Below are positions 41,567-51,181 of a stretch of 64,000 bases of DNA, piece by piece. The stretch spans positions 35,808-99,807 of the forward strand of contig SVQO01000006.1 in the NCBI GenBank assembly GCA_015065325.1, written 5' to 3'. The position numbers and the translations under genes are program-made. A model generated the notes under the pieces. It ran no database searches. It was not told the DNA's origin and saw only the letters and a program-made list of their open reading frames with translations. The DNA is from Oscillospiraceae bacterium. Its GTDB lineage: Bacteria > Bacillota > Clostridia > Oscillospirales > SIG627. The first letter of the stretch is position 1; the number at the start of each line of letters is the position of its first letter.

Positions 41567-43072
41567 CCTTTTAAAGATAGCGAGAAACCAGTTTACTTCT
41601 TCATGAGTGATACCTCGGCAGATCCGTAAAAGAATAACGTATAAGACCGCGCCAAGAAGGATTGCTACCGTAAGTCCCGACGGTGTTCCGACGGAAGCGG
41701 TCAAAAACTTGCGTGCCGTCAAGCAGGCAATAAAAGAGCAGAGCAGAGGCTTGAGAAAGTTTTTTAACCAACCCAGTCTTAAACGTGCGGCTTTTCCAAG
41801 CTTATAAAAGCTGCAAAGAAAATTGATGATCTCCGCTACGTAGATCGTAATGATGTATCCGTCAACGGAGAGTTTTGGTACTAGGAAAAATACCAAAACT
41901 ACACAAAGCACCGAATCCAATACGTTGATCTTCATAATATCCAGCTGCTTATCAAGTCCCTTGAGCATACCGTCAGTGGTCATATCCAGATACATAATCG
42001 GAATCAAGGGTGCGATCAAGGCGATGAAATAAGCGGCGTCACTGCGGTCGTAGATCACAAGGCTCAGCTCTTTTGCAAAGACCAGCATTGCGGAGGTGGT
42101 GAGCATTGCGAACATAATGGCTACGTGTAATACCCGATTGATGATGTAGTTTTGATGTTTTTTGTTGTTTTTTACCTTGCATTCTGCAATCTCCGGGACC
42201 AAAAGGCCGGATAGCACGCCAAGGATGGAAGAAGGGTAGAGAAGGATCGGCAGAGCCATTCCCTGAACGATTCCGTAATCGGAAAAGGCTTTATCTGCAC
42301 TGGCACCGGATTTTCGAATTCCGATGGGGATGAGCAGATGTTCCAGGGTGTTAAGTGCAGAGCGAACGTATGCACCGAAGGCATCGGGAACTGCAAGTCT
42401 TGCCATGCGTTTAAGAAAGCCCTTTTCCCCGTCTTTGCACATCTTTTGGGCACTTACGTCGAACAGATAACAAAACAGCGCCAAGGAGAAGGAAACGATC
42501 TCGCTGACCGTGATTGCAATGCTGACCTTGGAAATTGCAAGCTCGGTATCGGCATTCAAACACCGATCCATCAGGAATACGGTGAAGCCGATCTTTACAA
42601 GCTGCTCCGCCAGCTGAATCAAAGAATAACGGCTCATTTTTCTTGCGGCCGTCATATAACCGTTTAAAGCGGCTGAAAGGGAAACGAAGGGCAGAGAGAA
42701 TGAAAGGATCCTCAGGGAAGACGAGGCGCTTTCCGATCTTATCCAGACAAGACTCAAGAAGTCCGAAAGGGAAAACAAGAGCACTGCGGCAAAGGTTCCC
42801 AGAAGCCCTGCACATAAAAGCAGCCTTCGCATACTGTGGCGCGTGTGCTCAAAATCGTCAATGCAGAGTCTTGTGGCAGAAAGATTCATACCGCCGTAAG
42901 CCAAGGTTTTTGATAGTGCGTAGACGGTCATGATCAGCTGGAAAATTCCCATTCCCACCGTTCCTACCAGCCCCGTCAGATAAACGTTGAACCAAACGGC
43001 AACGGTTTTCATCAGAAAGCTGGTCAGAGTCAGTGCGATGGTGGTGAAAATCAGTTTTTTAATGCTTTGCAT
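41546..43072 (-). CDS. oligosaccharide flippase / SpoVB-like polysaccharide biosynthesis protein
   Basis: Polytopic MATE-like protein; GTVGMGIFQLIMTVYALSKTLAYGGMNLSATRL. Confidence 0.8.
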   Translation of the reverse strand: MQSIKKLIFTTIALTLTSFLMKTVAVWFNVYLTGLVGTVGMGIFQLIMTVYALSKTLAYGGMNLSATRLCIDDFEHTRHSMRRLLLCAGLLGTFAAVLLFSLSDFLSLVWIRSESASSSLRILSFSLPFVSLSAALNGYMTAARKMSRYSLIQLAEQLVKIGFTVFLMDRCLNADTELAISKVSIAITVSEIVSFSLALFCYLFDVSAQKMCKDGEKGFLKRMARLAVPDAFGAYVRSALNTLEHLLIPIGIRKSGASADKAFSDYGIVQGMALPILLYPSSILGVLSGLLVPEIAECKVKNNKKHQNYIINRVLHVAIMFAMLTTSAMLVFAKELSLVIYDRSDAAYFIALIAPLIPIMYLDMTTDGMLKGLDKQLDIMKINVLDSVLCVVLVFFLVPKLSVDGYIITIYVAEIINFLCSFYKLGKAARLRLGWLKNFLKPLLCSFIACLTARKFLTASVGTPSGLTVAILLGAVLYVILLRICRGITHEEVNWFLAIFKRRKDADL

Positions 43073-43198
43073 AATCGTTCCTTTTTTGTCAAGTGCTACA
43101 TTTTATGAGTAAAAGAATTTGATTATTCATCACAAAACAGTAGATTTTTTTCTAACTTTATGGTACAATACAAAGCGTTGTGACAAAGGAGAAGTTTT

Positions 43199-43945
43199 AT
43201 GAAAGAGTTAACGTTTTTAAAAGGCGTTCTTCCACGTGCTTATTCCCGTTTTTGTGACGGCGAGGTCATTGTTTCCGACAAAGCGGCTTTCGACGTGGTT
43301 ACCAACGTGGATAAAGAAATTGAGCTTTATTTTGCTGAGGAACTGAAAAAAGCTTTCCCTGAGGATGCCCTTTTGGGTGAGGAGTTTTCCGCAGATCAGG
43401 AGCTTGCACCCCGCACCTGGATTCTTGATCCAATTGACGGAACCTATAATTTCTCCATCGGATCCCGTTTGTTTGGATTGCAGGCTGCTTTTATGGAGAA
43501 CGGTGAAACTGTCGCTTCCGTGATCTATCTGCCGAATTTCGGTGAGCTATATGAAGCGACCAAGGACGGAGGCGCTTTTTGCAACGGAAATCGGTTGTTC
43601 GTCAGTGACCGTAAAATACGGGATAGCATCGTATCCTTTGGCGACCTTCCTCACGCCAGACCCCATGATGCAGCGGAGCAGGGAAGAATGATGCAAAAAG
43701 CCTATTCTGCTATCGCGCGTTTGAGAATGTACGGTGCGGCTTGCCTTGATTTTGCAAATCTTGCGTCCGGTAAAACGGAGGGAGTCGTACTGTTTACCCG
43801 TAACAAATGGGATCTTGCTCCGGGGCTTTTGCTTTCCCGCGAGGCAGGAGCGGTACTGCTCGGTGTTGACGGAGAGCCATATACTTTTTCTTCCCGCGGA
43901 ATTTTTGCTTGTAACCGCAGGGAATTGTACGAAGCATTGAAATGA
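43199..43945 (+). CDS. inositol monophosphatase family protein
   Basis: DVVTNVDKEIE, LLGEEFS, WILDPIDGTYNFSIG. Confidence 0.92.
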   Translation: MKELTFLKGVLPRAYSRFCDGEVIVSDKAAFDVVTNVDKEIELYFAEELKKAFPEDALLGEEFSADQELAPRTWILDPIDGTYNFSIGSRLFGLQAAFMENGETVASVIYLPNFGELYEATKDGGAFCNGNRLFVSDRKIRDSIVSFGDLPHARPHDAAEQGRMMQKAYSAIARLRMYGAACLDFANLASGKTEGVVLFTRNKWDLAPGLLLSREAGAVLLGVDGEPYTFSSRGIFACNRRELYEALK

Positions 43946-43962
43946 TCAAATAAGGAGACGTT

Positions 43963-45558
43963 ATGATACAGGTTACGAATCTCAGCTTTCAGTTTGGAGG
44001 TCAGCTTTTGTTTAAAAACGTTGACCTGAAATTTACTCCCGGGAATTGCTACGGAATCATCGGGGCAAACGGTGCCGGTAAATCCACGTTTTTGAAGCTT
44101 CTTTGCGGCGAGCTTGAGCCTACGGGGGGAAGTATTACCATTCCGGAAGAGACCCGTATGAGCGTTTTGAAGCAGAACCACTTTGAATTTGATGAATTTA
44201 CCGTAATGGATACGGTTATTATGGGCAACGCCGAGCTGTATCGCATTATGAAAGAAAAGGATGCTCTTTACGCCAAGGAAGACTTTACGGATGAGGACGG
44301 AATTCGCGCCTCGGAGCTGGAGTATAAATTTGCGGAAATGAACGGGTGGGAAGCAGAATCTGACGCATCCCGCTTGATCCAGGGCCTTGGCTTTGAGGAA
44401 GCGATCTTGGAGCGCACCATGAAGGAGCTGAAGGAAAGCGAGAAGGTGAAGATCTTGCTTGCACAGGCTCTTTTCGGCAATCCCGAGATCATTCTTTTGG
44501 ACGAGCCTACAAACGGTCTGGATCTTGCCGCCACCGCTTGGCTTGAGGACTTTTTGGCGGATTATTTCGGAACCGTTCTGGTGGTTTCTCACGACCGTCA
44601 CTTTTTGAATAACGTTTGTACCGGTATCGTGGATATTGACTATTCCGAGATCAAAATGTACGTAGGTAACTACGAGTTTTGGTATGAATCCAGCCAGCTG
44701 ATCCAGCGTATGATCAAGCAGCAGAATAAAAAGAACGAGGAAAAGATCCGCGAGCTGCAATCCTTTATTGCCCGCTTCTCCGCAAATAAATCAAAATCCC
44801 GTCAGGCAACCAGCCGTCGAAAGCTTTTGGATAAGCTCACCATCGAGGAATTGCCCGCATCCAGTCGCCGATACCCCTTCATCGGCTTTGATATGGATCG
44901 AGAGGCGGGGAAGGATATTCTGACCGTGGATTCACTTTCCAAAACCGTTAACGGGGTCAAGGTCCTTGACAAGATCAGCTTCACCCTACGCAAGGAGGAT
45001 AAGGTTGCCTTCGTCGGAGATGAAATCGCAATCACCGCGCTTTTTTCCATTCTGAATGAAGAAGCGGAACCCGATGAAGGAAGCTTTAAGTGGGGAATCA
45101 GTACCACCAGATCCTATTTCCCCCACGATAACTCCGCTTTCTTCGAAGGGCATACGGAAAGCATTCTGGATTGGATGCGCGTATGGTCCAAGGATCAGAC
45201 GGAAACCTATCTTCGAGGCTTCTTGGGGAGGATGCTGTTCTCCGGAGACAGTGTTTTCAAGCCCGTGGGCGTTCTCTCCGGCGGTGAAAAGGTTCGCTGT
45301 ATGTTCTCTCGCATGATGCTTTTCGGCTCCAACGTGCTGGTTTTGGATCAGCCAACGGACCATCTGGATCTGGAATCCATTACGGCGGTCAATAACGGTC
45401 TTTCTGCCTTCAAAGGAAACGTTCTGTTTTCTTCCCACGACTTTGAAATGGTCAGCACCGTTGCAAACCGCATCATTCAAATCAAGGATGGAAAGATCAT
45501 TGATTTTGACGGCCCCTATCAGGATTTTCTTGACAAAATGAAAGAGTCTGAAAATTAA
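43963..45558 (+). CDS. ABC-F family ATP-binding protein
   Basis: Two ABC domains without TM; GANGAGKSTFLKLL, LLDEPTNGLDLAAT, LDQPTDHLDLESI. Confidence 0.92.
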   Translation: MIQVTNLSFQFGGQLLFKNVDLKFTPGNCYGIIGANGAGKSTFLKLLCGELEPTGGSITIPEETRMSVLKQNHFEFDEFTVMDTVIMGNAELYRIMKEKDALYAKEDFTDEDGIRASELEYKFAEMNGWEAESDASRLIQGLGFEEAILERTMKELKESEKVKILLAQALFGNPEIILLDEPTNGLDLAATAWLEDFLADYFGTVLVVSHDRHFLNNVCTGIVDIDYSEIKMYVGNYEFWYESSQLIQRMIKQQNKKNEEKIRELQSFIARFSANKSKSRQATSRRKLLDKLTIEELPASSRRYPFIGFDMDREAGKDILTVDSLSKTVNGVKVLDKISFTLRKEDKVAFVGDEIAITALFSILNEEAEPDEGSFKWGISTTRSYFPHDNSAFFEGHTESILDWMRVWSKDQTETYLRGFLGRMLFSGDSVFKPVGVLSGGEKVRCMFSRMMLFGSNVLVLDQPTDHLDLESITAVNNGLSAFKGNVLFSSHDFEMVSTVANRIIQIKDGKIIDFDGPYQDFLDKMKESEN

Positions 45559-45592
45559 AAAATGCCGCTTGCTAACTGCAAGCGGCATTTTC
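45557..45592. terminator. bidirectional intrinsic terminator
   Basis: AAAATGCCGCTTGC-TAACT-GCAAGCGGCATTTT. Confidence 0.85.
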
Positions 45593-46028
45593 ATAATTCT
45601 ATTTCTTCCGTTTGTTCCTCGTTAAAAACCTTGATCCCGTTTTGAGAAAGGAGCTTTGCGGTAATGCCCATTCCGATCGTTAACGTTTTCGTAAAGGACC
45701 CGTCGTAAATCCATTTGCTTCCGCAGGAGGGGCTCTTTTCTTTTAAAACGGCGATTTTACAGCAGTTTTCCCGAGCAAGACTCAGAGCAAGCTTTGCCCC
45801 TTTTTCGTAATACGGAGTCAGATCCTTGCCGTCGCAGCGGGTAACCCTTCCGCCGACGATCTCGCAAGGCAGACGTGGTGTCGACAAACCGCCCGATTCC
45901 TCGGGACAAACGGGGATCAACTCAAAACGCTCCTTTAAAGCCAAAACCGCACTGCAAGGCTTTGACCTTCCGTCGTAGCGACAGGGGACTCCGAGAAGGC
46001 AAGCGCTGATCAAAAGCTTTTCTTTCAC
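45591..46028 (-). CDS. DUF523 family protein
   Basis: LLISACLLGVPCRYDGRS, CPEESGGLSTPRLPCEI, LKEKSPSCGS. Confidence 0.9.
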   Translation of the reverse strand: MKEKLLISACLLGVPCRYDGRSKPCSAVLALKERFELIPVCPEESGGLSTPRLPCEIVGGRVTRCDGKDLTPYYEKGAKLALSLARENCCKIAVLKEKSPSCGSKWIYDGSFTKTLTIGMGITAKLLSQNGIKVFNEEQTEEIEL

Positions 46029-46492
46029 GGCAAAACCTCGCCGTTTAAAACTGCCTCCAGTAGCTTATCTCCTTCATAGGAAAGCTTCAACGAGAAGAAG
46101 GGAGTGTCCTCCTCCAAAAGTCGAAGAAAGATCTTGTCTCCCTCCCAAAGGGGAAGACCGTAAAGCCTGTCCTTTTCGATCCATTCCAACACGCCTTCGT
46201 CGCATTCTTTGATCGTTCCGCAAAATTGATCTGCAGTAAAAAGGTGCATCCATTCCGTTTCGTATCGGTCTGAAACGAAGGTGACGATTCCTCGATATCG
46301 CGGGCGGATCAGTTCCAGTCCCGTTTCTTCGAGGGCTTCTCTCAAAACGCAATCCTCGGGACTTTCCTTATCTTCGAATTTTCCGCCGATACCGATCCAT
46401 TTGTCTTTGTTCAGATCGCCTTCTTTTTTGATGCGGTGCAGCATCAGATATTTTCCGTCTTGTTCAACGTAGCAAAGCGTAGTATTAATCAT
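46025..46492 (-). CDS. NUDIX hydrolase (8-oxo-dGTP diphosphatase-like)
   Basis: GIGGKFEDKESPEDCVLREALEETGLEL Nudix box. Confidence 0.93.
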   Translation of the reverse strand: MINTTLCYVEQDGKYLMLHRIKKEGDLNKDKWIGIGGKFEDKESPEDCVLREALEETGLELIRPRYRGIVTFVSDRYETEWMHLFTADQFCGTIKECDEGVLEWIEKDRLYGLPLWEGDKIFLRLLEEDTPFFSLKLSYEGDKLLEAVLNGEVLP

Positions 46493-47330
46493 GCTTTCTT
46501 CCCGACATTTTTAAATAAATATATGAATTTACGTGTACGCCTAAAAGGAGGATCGTATTGATCAAGAACAGCCACGTTAAAAGGGCGATGATGGTTCCTA
46601 AAGAGCCGTACAGCGTGGTGTAGTTGGCAAAGTGATTAAAGTAATATGAGAACAACCAGGACATCAAGATCCATCCTGCAAGTGAAAACATCGTTCCCGG
46701 AATGACGTAACGGATCTTTTGCTTGATGCTGGGAAAAACGTAATAAAGACCGAACAGCACGAAAGCAAGATAAGCGGTGACGGATGCATAACGAAGAACT
46801 TGAATTGCACCTTGAGCGTCCTGCAAAAAGGGAAAAATGGGAACGAGGAACTTAAAAATGTTGTTGCCTGCCACGATCAGGATCAAGGTTGCATAAAAGG
46901 AAAGAAGGATCAGAAACACGAAAACCAGGGTGACGATCCATTCCTTGAACCAGTGGTTTTTCGGATCTGCTTCGTAAGCCAGGCGAAATTTTCGTTTCAT
47001 GGTCTGTAATGCTTTGGAAAGGGAATAAAGGGTCAGCAAGGAGCCGACGGTGATCAGCGTCGGGGTGTTCCCCATAGAGATCTCAATCAAATAGTTTTGC
47101 AGGAGAGATAAGATTTGGGACGGAATGATCCTTGCCAGATAAGAAAGCTTTTCGGGAGAAATGTGCAGGTTAGAAAAAGCGGCACTGACGAAAATGATCA
47201 GCGGGAAGACAGAAAACAAAAAATAGTAAGAAAGAGTGGCCGCGCTTTCAAAAATATGATGCTTTAAAAGGTGGCTTAGGAATTCTTTCCGAAAGGAGTT
47301 CTTATTTTTGTCGGTTTTGATGATGTGCAT
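46485..47330 (-). CDS. YihY/virulence factor BrkB family membrane protein
   Basis: ESAATLSYYFLFSVFPLIIF; TLYGSLGTIIALLTWLFLINTILLLG. Confidence 0.88.
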   Translation of the reverse strand: MHIIKTDKNKNSFRKEFLSHLLKHHIFESAATLSYYFLFSVFPLIIFVSAAFSNLHISPEKLSYLARIIPSQILSLLQNYLIEISMGNTPTLITVGSLLTLYSLSKALQTMKRKFRLAYEADPKNHWFKEWIVTLVFVFLILLSFYATLILIVAGNNIFKFLVPIFPFLQDAQGAIQVLRYASVTAYLAFVLFGLYYVFPSIKQKIRYVIPGTMFSLAGWILMSWLFSYYFNHFANYTTLYGSLGTIIALLTWLFLINTILLLGVHVNSYIYLKMSGRKHD

Positions 47331-47346
47331 GGCACTTCTCCAAACG

Positions 47347-47811
47347 TTATTTTTTTATGAGTTTTTGGATCCGATACTTTGCAGCACTTTTTAAATGAAG
47401 AAAAAACCTCCGCACGGGAAGGAAGAAACACCAGATTCTTGTCATTGCGGAAGATAAGTCAATATTTTTTCCGTTTCGTTCGAGTCCGACGAGCTTTGCG
47501 ATGATCTGTTCGCGCTTGATTCCCTTTTCAATGCGAAACTGATTGTCTCCGCAAAGATCAAAGGTGCCGTCCGAGCAGACGCGCACGATGCGGTGCAACA
47601 CGAATTGCCCGCTTTCCCTGCGATAAAAAATAATATCGAAAGGCTTGTATTCGTCCGTCACGGGTCCCAGCGTTACCACGTCCTTGCCGTTTCGGATATA
47701 GGGGAGCATACTGACGCCAAAGGCGCAAAAGGAAAAGCGGTCTCCTCTTGCAAGCGTTTCCTCAATGATCGGGTATAGCTCCTCGAAGCGCACTTTTTTA
47801 TTGGCTTTCAT
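47347..47811 (-). CDS. S24/S26 family peptidase-like protein
   Basis: FGVSMLPYIRNGKDVVTLGPV...FDIIFYRRESGQFVLHRIVRV S26-like layout. Confidence 0.75.
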   Translation of the reverse strand: MKANKKVRFEELYPIIEETLARGDRFSFCAFGVSMLPYIRNGKDVVTLGPVTDEYKPFDIIFYRRESGQFVLHRIVRVCSDGTFDLCGDNQFRIEKGIKREQIIAKLVGLERNGKNIDLSSAMTRIWCFFLPVRRFFLHLKSAAKYRIQKLIKK

Positions 47812-48064
47812 CGAGAATACCGGCTTTTTTCAGCTTTTCGACAAAGAGGGAAATATCCTTTTTTGCACGATCCTCGGTGACGTCGTACTCCTCGAGAAAG
47901 GCACTGAGAAGGTCTGCTTCGGTGCAGCCTTCCTCAAGCTTTTTCCAGATCAGAACGGCGGTTTCATTCAGGGAGAGCATCCCGTTGAAACTGACGTTTC
48001 CAACGGGAACTACTACGAAGTTGCCGCCAACCTCTTTTAACAAATAACCGTCTTTGATTTTCAT
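47798..48064 (-). CDS. PqqD-like peptide-binding (RRE) protein
   Basis: MKIKDGYLLKEVGGNFVVVPVG...LNETAVLIWKKLEEG. Confidence 0.8.
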   Translation of the reverse strand: MKIKDGYLLKEVGGNFVVVPVGNVSFNGMLSLNETAVLIWKKLEEGCTEADLLSAFLEEYDVTEDRAKKDISLFVEKLKKAGILDESQ

Positions 48065-48774
48065 TTAACTTCTCCTTTTGACATAGCCTCGTAAGATACG
48101 TGAGCCGCTTCGGGGTTCATATTGCAAGTCAGCTTGTAGATCGGGACTCGTGCAAGGATCTGATCCAAAAGATCAAAAAGCTTGGATGCGCTTTCCTTGT
48201 CTCCGGGTCGAACCGTTTGATTTAAAAGATTTTCCAGACATTTCAGAGAAGGGATGGCAGAGATTGAATTTTCCAAACCTCTCTCGAGAAAAGCAATTCC
48301 TTGCAAGGGAACCTTTCGGTTCAAATTCAAATCGGTCTTGCCGCTCCACGGGGTCCCGTAAACGAAGATCCCATCCTCAAGGATTCGGATGGCGGGCTTG
48401 TCGTCGTTGAGGATCACGGCATCGGGAAATTCTTTCAACCAAAGCGACGTGTGCGTGGATTTTCCCGTACCGCTGGGGGCAGAGAACAGGTATGCCTTAT
48501 TGTCCAGTACCACGGCGGAGGAGTGCAGTAAAATGCCGTTGTGCTGAATGAGAGAGCGGTAAAATACGGATCCTGTTACCATATACTCTATCAGCGAATC
48601 GTCTGCTTCTGGATAGCGCGTACGGTAACGGGAAAGGGTTTCCTCGGAAAGTCGCAGATCAGCATCCGCTTTGTTTTTTGCAGAAGTCTCGTAAGCGCGG
48701 GCGCGGGATAGGAGCGGCTCGTGCTTCGGCTCCATCACTACGTCCAGCTCTGCTACCGTATAAAATTTGCTCAT
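48061..48774 (-). CDS. HprK-like serine kinase family protein
   Basis: LLHSSAVVLDNKAYLFSAPSGTGKSTHTSLW; ILNDDKPAIR. Confidence 0.75.
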   Translation of the reverse strand: MSKFYTVAELDVVMEPKHEPLLSRARAYETSAKNKADADLRLSEETLSRYRTRYPEADDSLIEYMVTGSVFYRSLIQHNGILLHSSAVVLDNKAYLFSAPSGTGKSTHTSLWLKEFPDAVILNDDKPAIRILEDGIFVYGTPWSGKTDLNLNRKVPLQGIAFLERGLENSISAIPSLKCLENLLNQTVRPGDKESASKLFDLLDQILARVPIYKLTCNMNPEAAHVSYEAMSKGEVK

Positions 48775-50165
48775 TTTGACCAGTTCACCTTTCCTAAGTA
48801 GATTTTGGAAAGGATAACGGCTGCGATCGCGGCAAGAAGCAGGGAAGCAATGTAAAAAATCGCGTTAAATCTGGCGGATTTTGCGTCCTGCTTGACGACC
48901 TTTTGCTGGTCTTCACGAAGATGACCCTCTGATGTGATCAGATCGTTATACGCCGTTTCAATAGATTCAATAGCTTTTGTAACCTCGTCCAGCGTTGCGT
49001 CAGGATTGCTTAAAACCTGATTTCCGATTTCCAGCTCGTTTTTGAGTCGATTCAATTCGATATCAAGACCATCCATAGTCGTTTTATTGGCGTATCTGGA
49101 GCAAAGAAGCTTAAGCTCGTCCCAGTTTTCTTGCGGGATCAAGGCATCTTGCTCGGCAAGCAGCTTGCCGGGTAAGGCAGAAAGATACGCGTCCCGATAG
49201 GATTCGCAGGTTTTTTGATTTGCCTTATAAGGAATGAAGAAAAAGTGTGTCTGGGAAAGCCTTTTTTCTAAATTTTTTGCTTGCAGGGAATAGCGTTCCC
49301 AGCTATCCTTCGTAAAGCTTTTAGCGGTTAAAATCTGGTACTGGGTCAGCGCTTCCTTGGCTGCTGAAAAGTCGTAGGATGCAAGACAAGCGTTGAAATA
49401 AGCTTCGCTCAAAGCATCGTAATGGGTATCCAGCAGGCTCTTTTCTTCCTCGTCTTCCTTCTTCTTGTTATCGGTATTCGGTTTGTATTCGGCAATATCC
49501 TTCTCTGCACGGTCCAGAAGCTCGTTCAGCTCCGTCCAATATTTCGTGCCTCTCAGAAGCTCTTCTCTTGCACAGAAACGGATCAGCTTGATAAAGCCGG
49601 CGAGATATTCGGGCGTCATTTCCTCGGGGCGGGGGAGAAATTCCAACTGATTGAAAGCGTTTTGAAAATTCACCGAGAATTCTCGGATTCGCTGATCGTA
49701 ACGCGCAGCGTACTCTTCGTCGCTGTCTTCTTTGATCTTCGGATAGATGTTGGGTGCATTCAATTCCTTGTAGGTTTTGTCTCTGGCGCTCAAAAGGAGC
49801 TTCTGGCTTTCCTTCGTGAAAATAGAGCTGTCCAAAGCGTCGTATGCCTCCAAAAGCATTTCCATAGAGGAATAGTCGTGACAGTCGCGAATCATCTTGG
49901 AGTACACGTTTTTGATCCGATTGTAATATTTTGTAATTTCCGCCTGAGTGATGTCGTCGGATTCCAAAAGCTCTCCGATCTCAGACATAACCTCCTGATA
50001 CTCCTCGTAATACTCGGATTGCTGATAGTAAGCGGCGTAAAGGTTTTTGGTAAGGAGAGTATGAACGTTGGTAAGGTCCGTAATGGTTTCTTCCGCGGAA
50101 ACCGGTAAAGCAAACAGCGAAAGAAGAGTTGAGAGAATCAAAACGGCAGAGAGAATTTTTTTCAT
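48771..50165 (-). CDS. secreted/membrane-anchored coiled-coil protein, FIVAR-like segment
   Basis: Signal peptide (ILSAVLILSTLLSLFALPVSAEE), helical body, C-terminal TM; overlaps next gene by 4 nt. Confidence 0.6.
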   Translation of the reverse strand: MKKILSAVLILSTLLSLFALPVSAEETITDLTNVHTLLTKNLYAAYYQQSEYYEEYQEVMSEIGELLESDDITQAEITKYYNRIKNVYSKMIRDCHDYSSMEMLLEAYDALDSSIFTKESQKLLLSARDKTYKELNAPNIYPKIKEDSDEEYAARYDQRIREFSVNFQNAFNQLEFLPRPEEMTPEYLAGFIKLIRFCAREELLRGTKYWTELNELLDRAEKDIAEYKPNTDNKKKEDEEEKSLLDTHYDALSEAYFNACLASYDFSAAKEALTQYQILTAKSFTKDSWERYSLQAKNLEKRLSQTHFFFIPYKANQKTCESYRDAYLSALPGKLLAEQDALIPQENWDELKLLCSRYANKTTMDGLDIELNRLKNELEIGNQVLSNPDATLDEVTKAIESIETAYNDLITSEGHLREDQQKVVKQDAKSARFNAIFYIASLLLAAIAAVILSKIYLGKVNWSK

Positions 50166-50170
50166 TGTAT

Positions 50171-51046
50171 TTACCTCGAATTTGTAAAAGCATCCGAAAT
50201 TTTTGCGTATTCCTCCAGGGAAAGGGTTTCCCCGCGGCGGTTCGGATCAATTTCCGCAAGGTCAAGCATTTTTAAAATATGTTCCTTGGAATAGCATACT
50301 TTCAGCGCAGAGGATAAAGCGTTGGAAAGAGTCTTGCGGCGGTTTCCGAAGGCGGCGCGGATCAGCTTAAAAAACAGCTCTTGGTCCTGAACCTTCACAG
50401 CAGGCTCTCCGTAAGGTGTCAATCGCAAAACAGCCGAGTCAACCTTGGGACGGGGAATAAAGTTCCCGGGACCGACGGTGAACAGCTTCTCTGAGCTTGC
50501 GTAGAAGCCTACGGCGGCGGTAATGGCTCCGTATTGCTCGCTTCCGGGCTTTGAAGTCAGACGGACAGCTGCCTCCTTTTGGATCAGAACCGTGATGGAA
50601 GTGATGGGGAGAGCGCTTTCCAGCAGTCTCATAATGATCTCGCTTGTGATGTAGTACGGTAGATTGGAGCAGACTGCAATGCTATGCTCGGGATAATCCC
50701 TTAAAACCTTGGAAAAGTCATAAGCGAGCGCATCGGCTTGCACAACTTTAACGTTACTTTCGTCTGCAAGACTTTCGTCGAGTACACCGATCAGATGCGG
50801 GTCGATCTCCAGAGCGAGAACTGAGTCGAAGCGTTTTGCAAGCTGCAGGGTGAGAGAACCTGCTCCCGGTCCGATCTCGATAGCAAGGCTTTTTTTGCCG
50901 CTTTTCGGAACCGTTTCAAAGGAGGCATCGGCAATACGTGCGGCGATGCTCTCGTTCATCAGAAAATTCTGACCCAGGTTTTTCTTGAAAAAGAAATTGT
51001 GCCGTTCAAGGAGATCGGTCATTTCTTTTGAGGAATATAGATTCAT
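50171..51046 (-). CDS. rsmA: 16S rRNA (adenine1518/1519-N6)-dimethyltransferase
   Basis: KNLGQNFLMNESI, AIEIGPGAGSLT, SNLPYYITSEI. Confidence 0.95.
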   Translation of the reverse strand: MNLYSSKEMTDLLERHNFFFKKNLGQNFLMNESIAARIADASFETVPKSGKKSLAIEIGPGAGSLTLQLAKRFDSVLALEIDPHLIGVLDESLADESNVKVVQADALAYDFSKVLRDYPEHSIAVCSNLPYYITSEIIMRLLESALPITSITVLIQKEAAVRLTSKPGSEQYGAITAAVGFYASSEKLFTVGPGNFIPRPKVDSAVLRLTPYGEPAVKVQDQELFFKLIRAAFGNRRKTLSNALSSALKVCYSKEHILKMLDLAEIDPNRRGETLSLEEYAKISDAFTNSR

Positions 51047-51140
51047 CGGACGTCCTTTAATATTGTGGTCTATATTTTTTTGAATATATACAATTACAGT
51101 CTATTATACCATTATCGTTTTGATTTTTCAACATTTTTTA

Positions 51141-51174
51141 AAAGAAAAACAGGGGAGCATCCCCTGTTTTTCTT
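51141..51174 (-). terminator. intrinsic terminator downstream of spoIVA
   Basis: AAGAAAAACAGGGG-AGCAT-CCCCTGTTTTTCTT. Confidence 0.8.
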
Positions 51175-51181
51175 GCTTTTG

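Noticed and set aside
43702-44760. 352 aa minus-strand ORF
   Set aside because: Antisense to inositol monophosphatase and ABC-F genes.
47347-50165. Lasso peptide biosynthetic cluster
   Set aside because: No precursor peptide, asparagine-synthetase-like cyclase or transglutaminase-like protease present.
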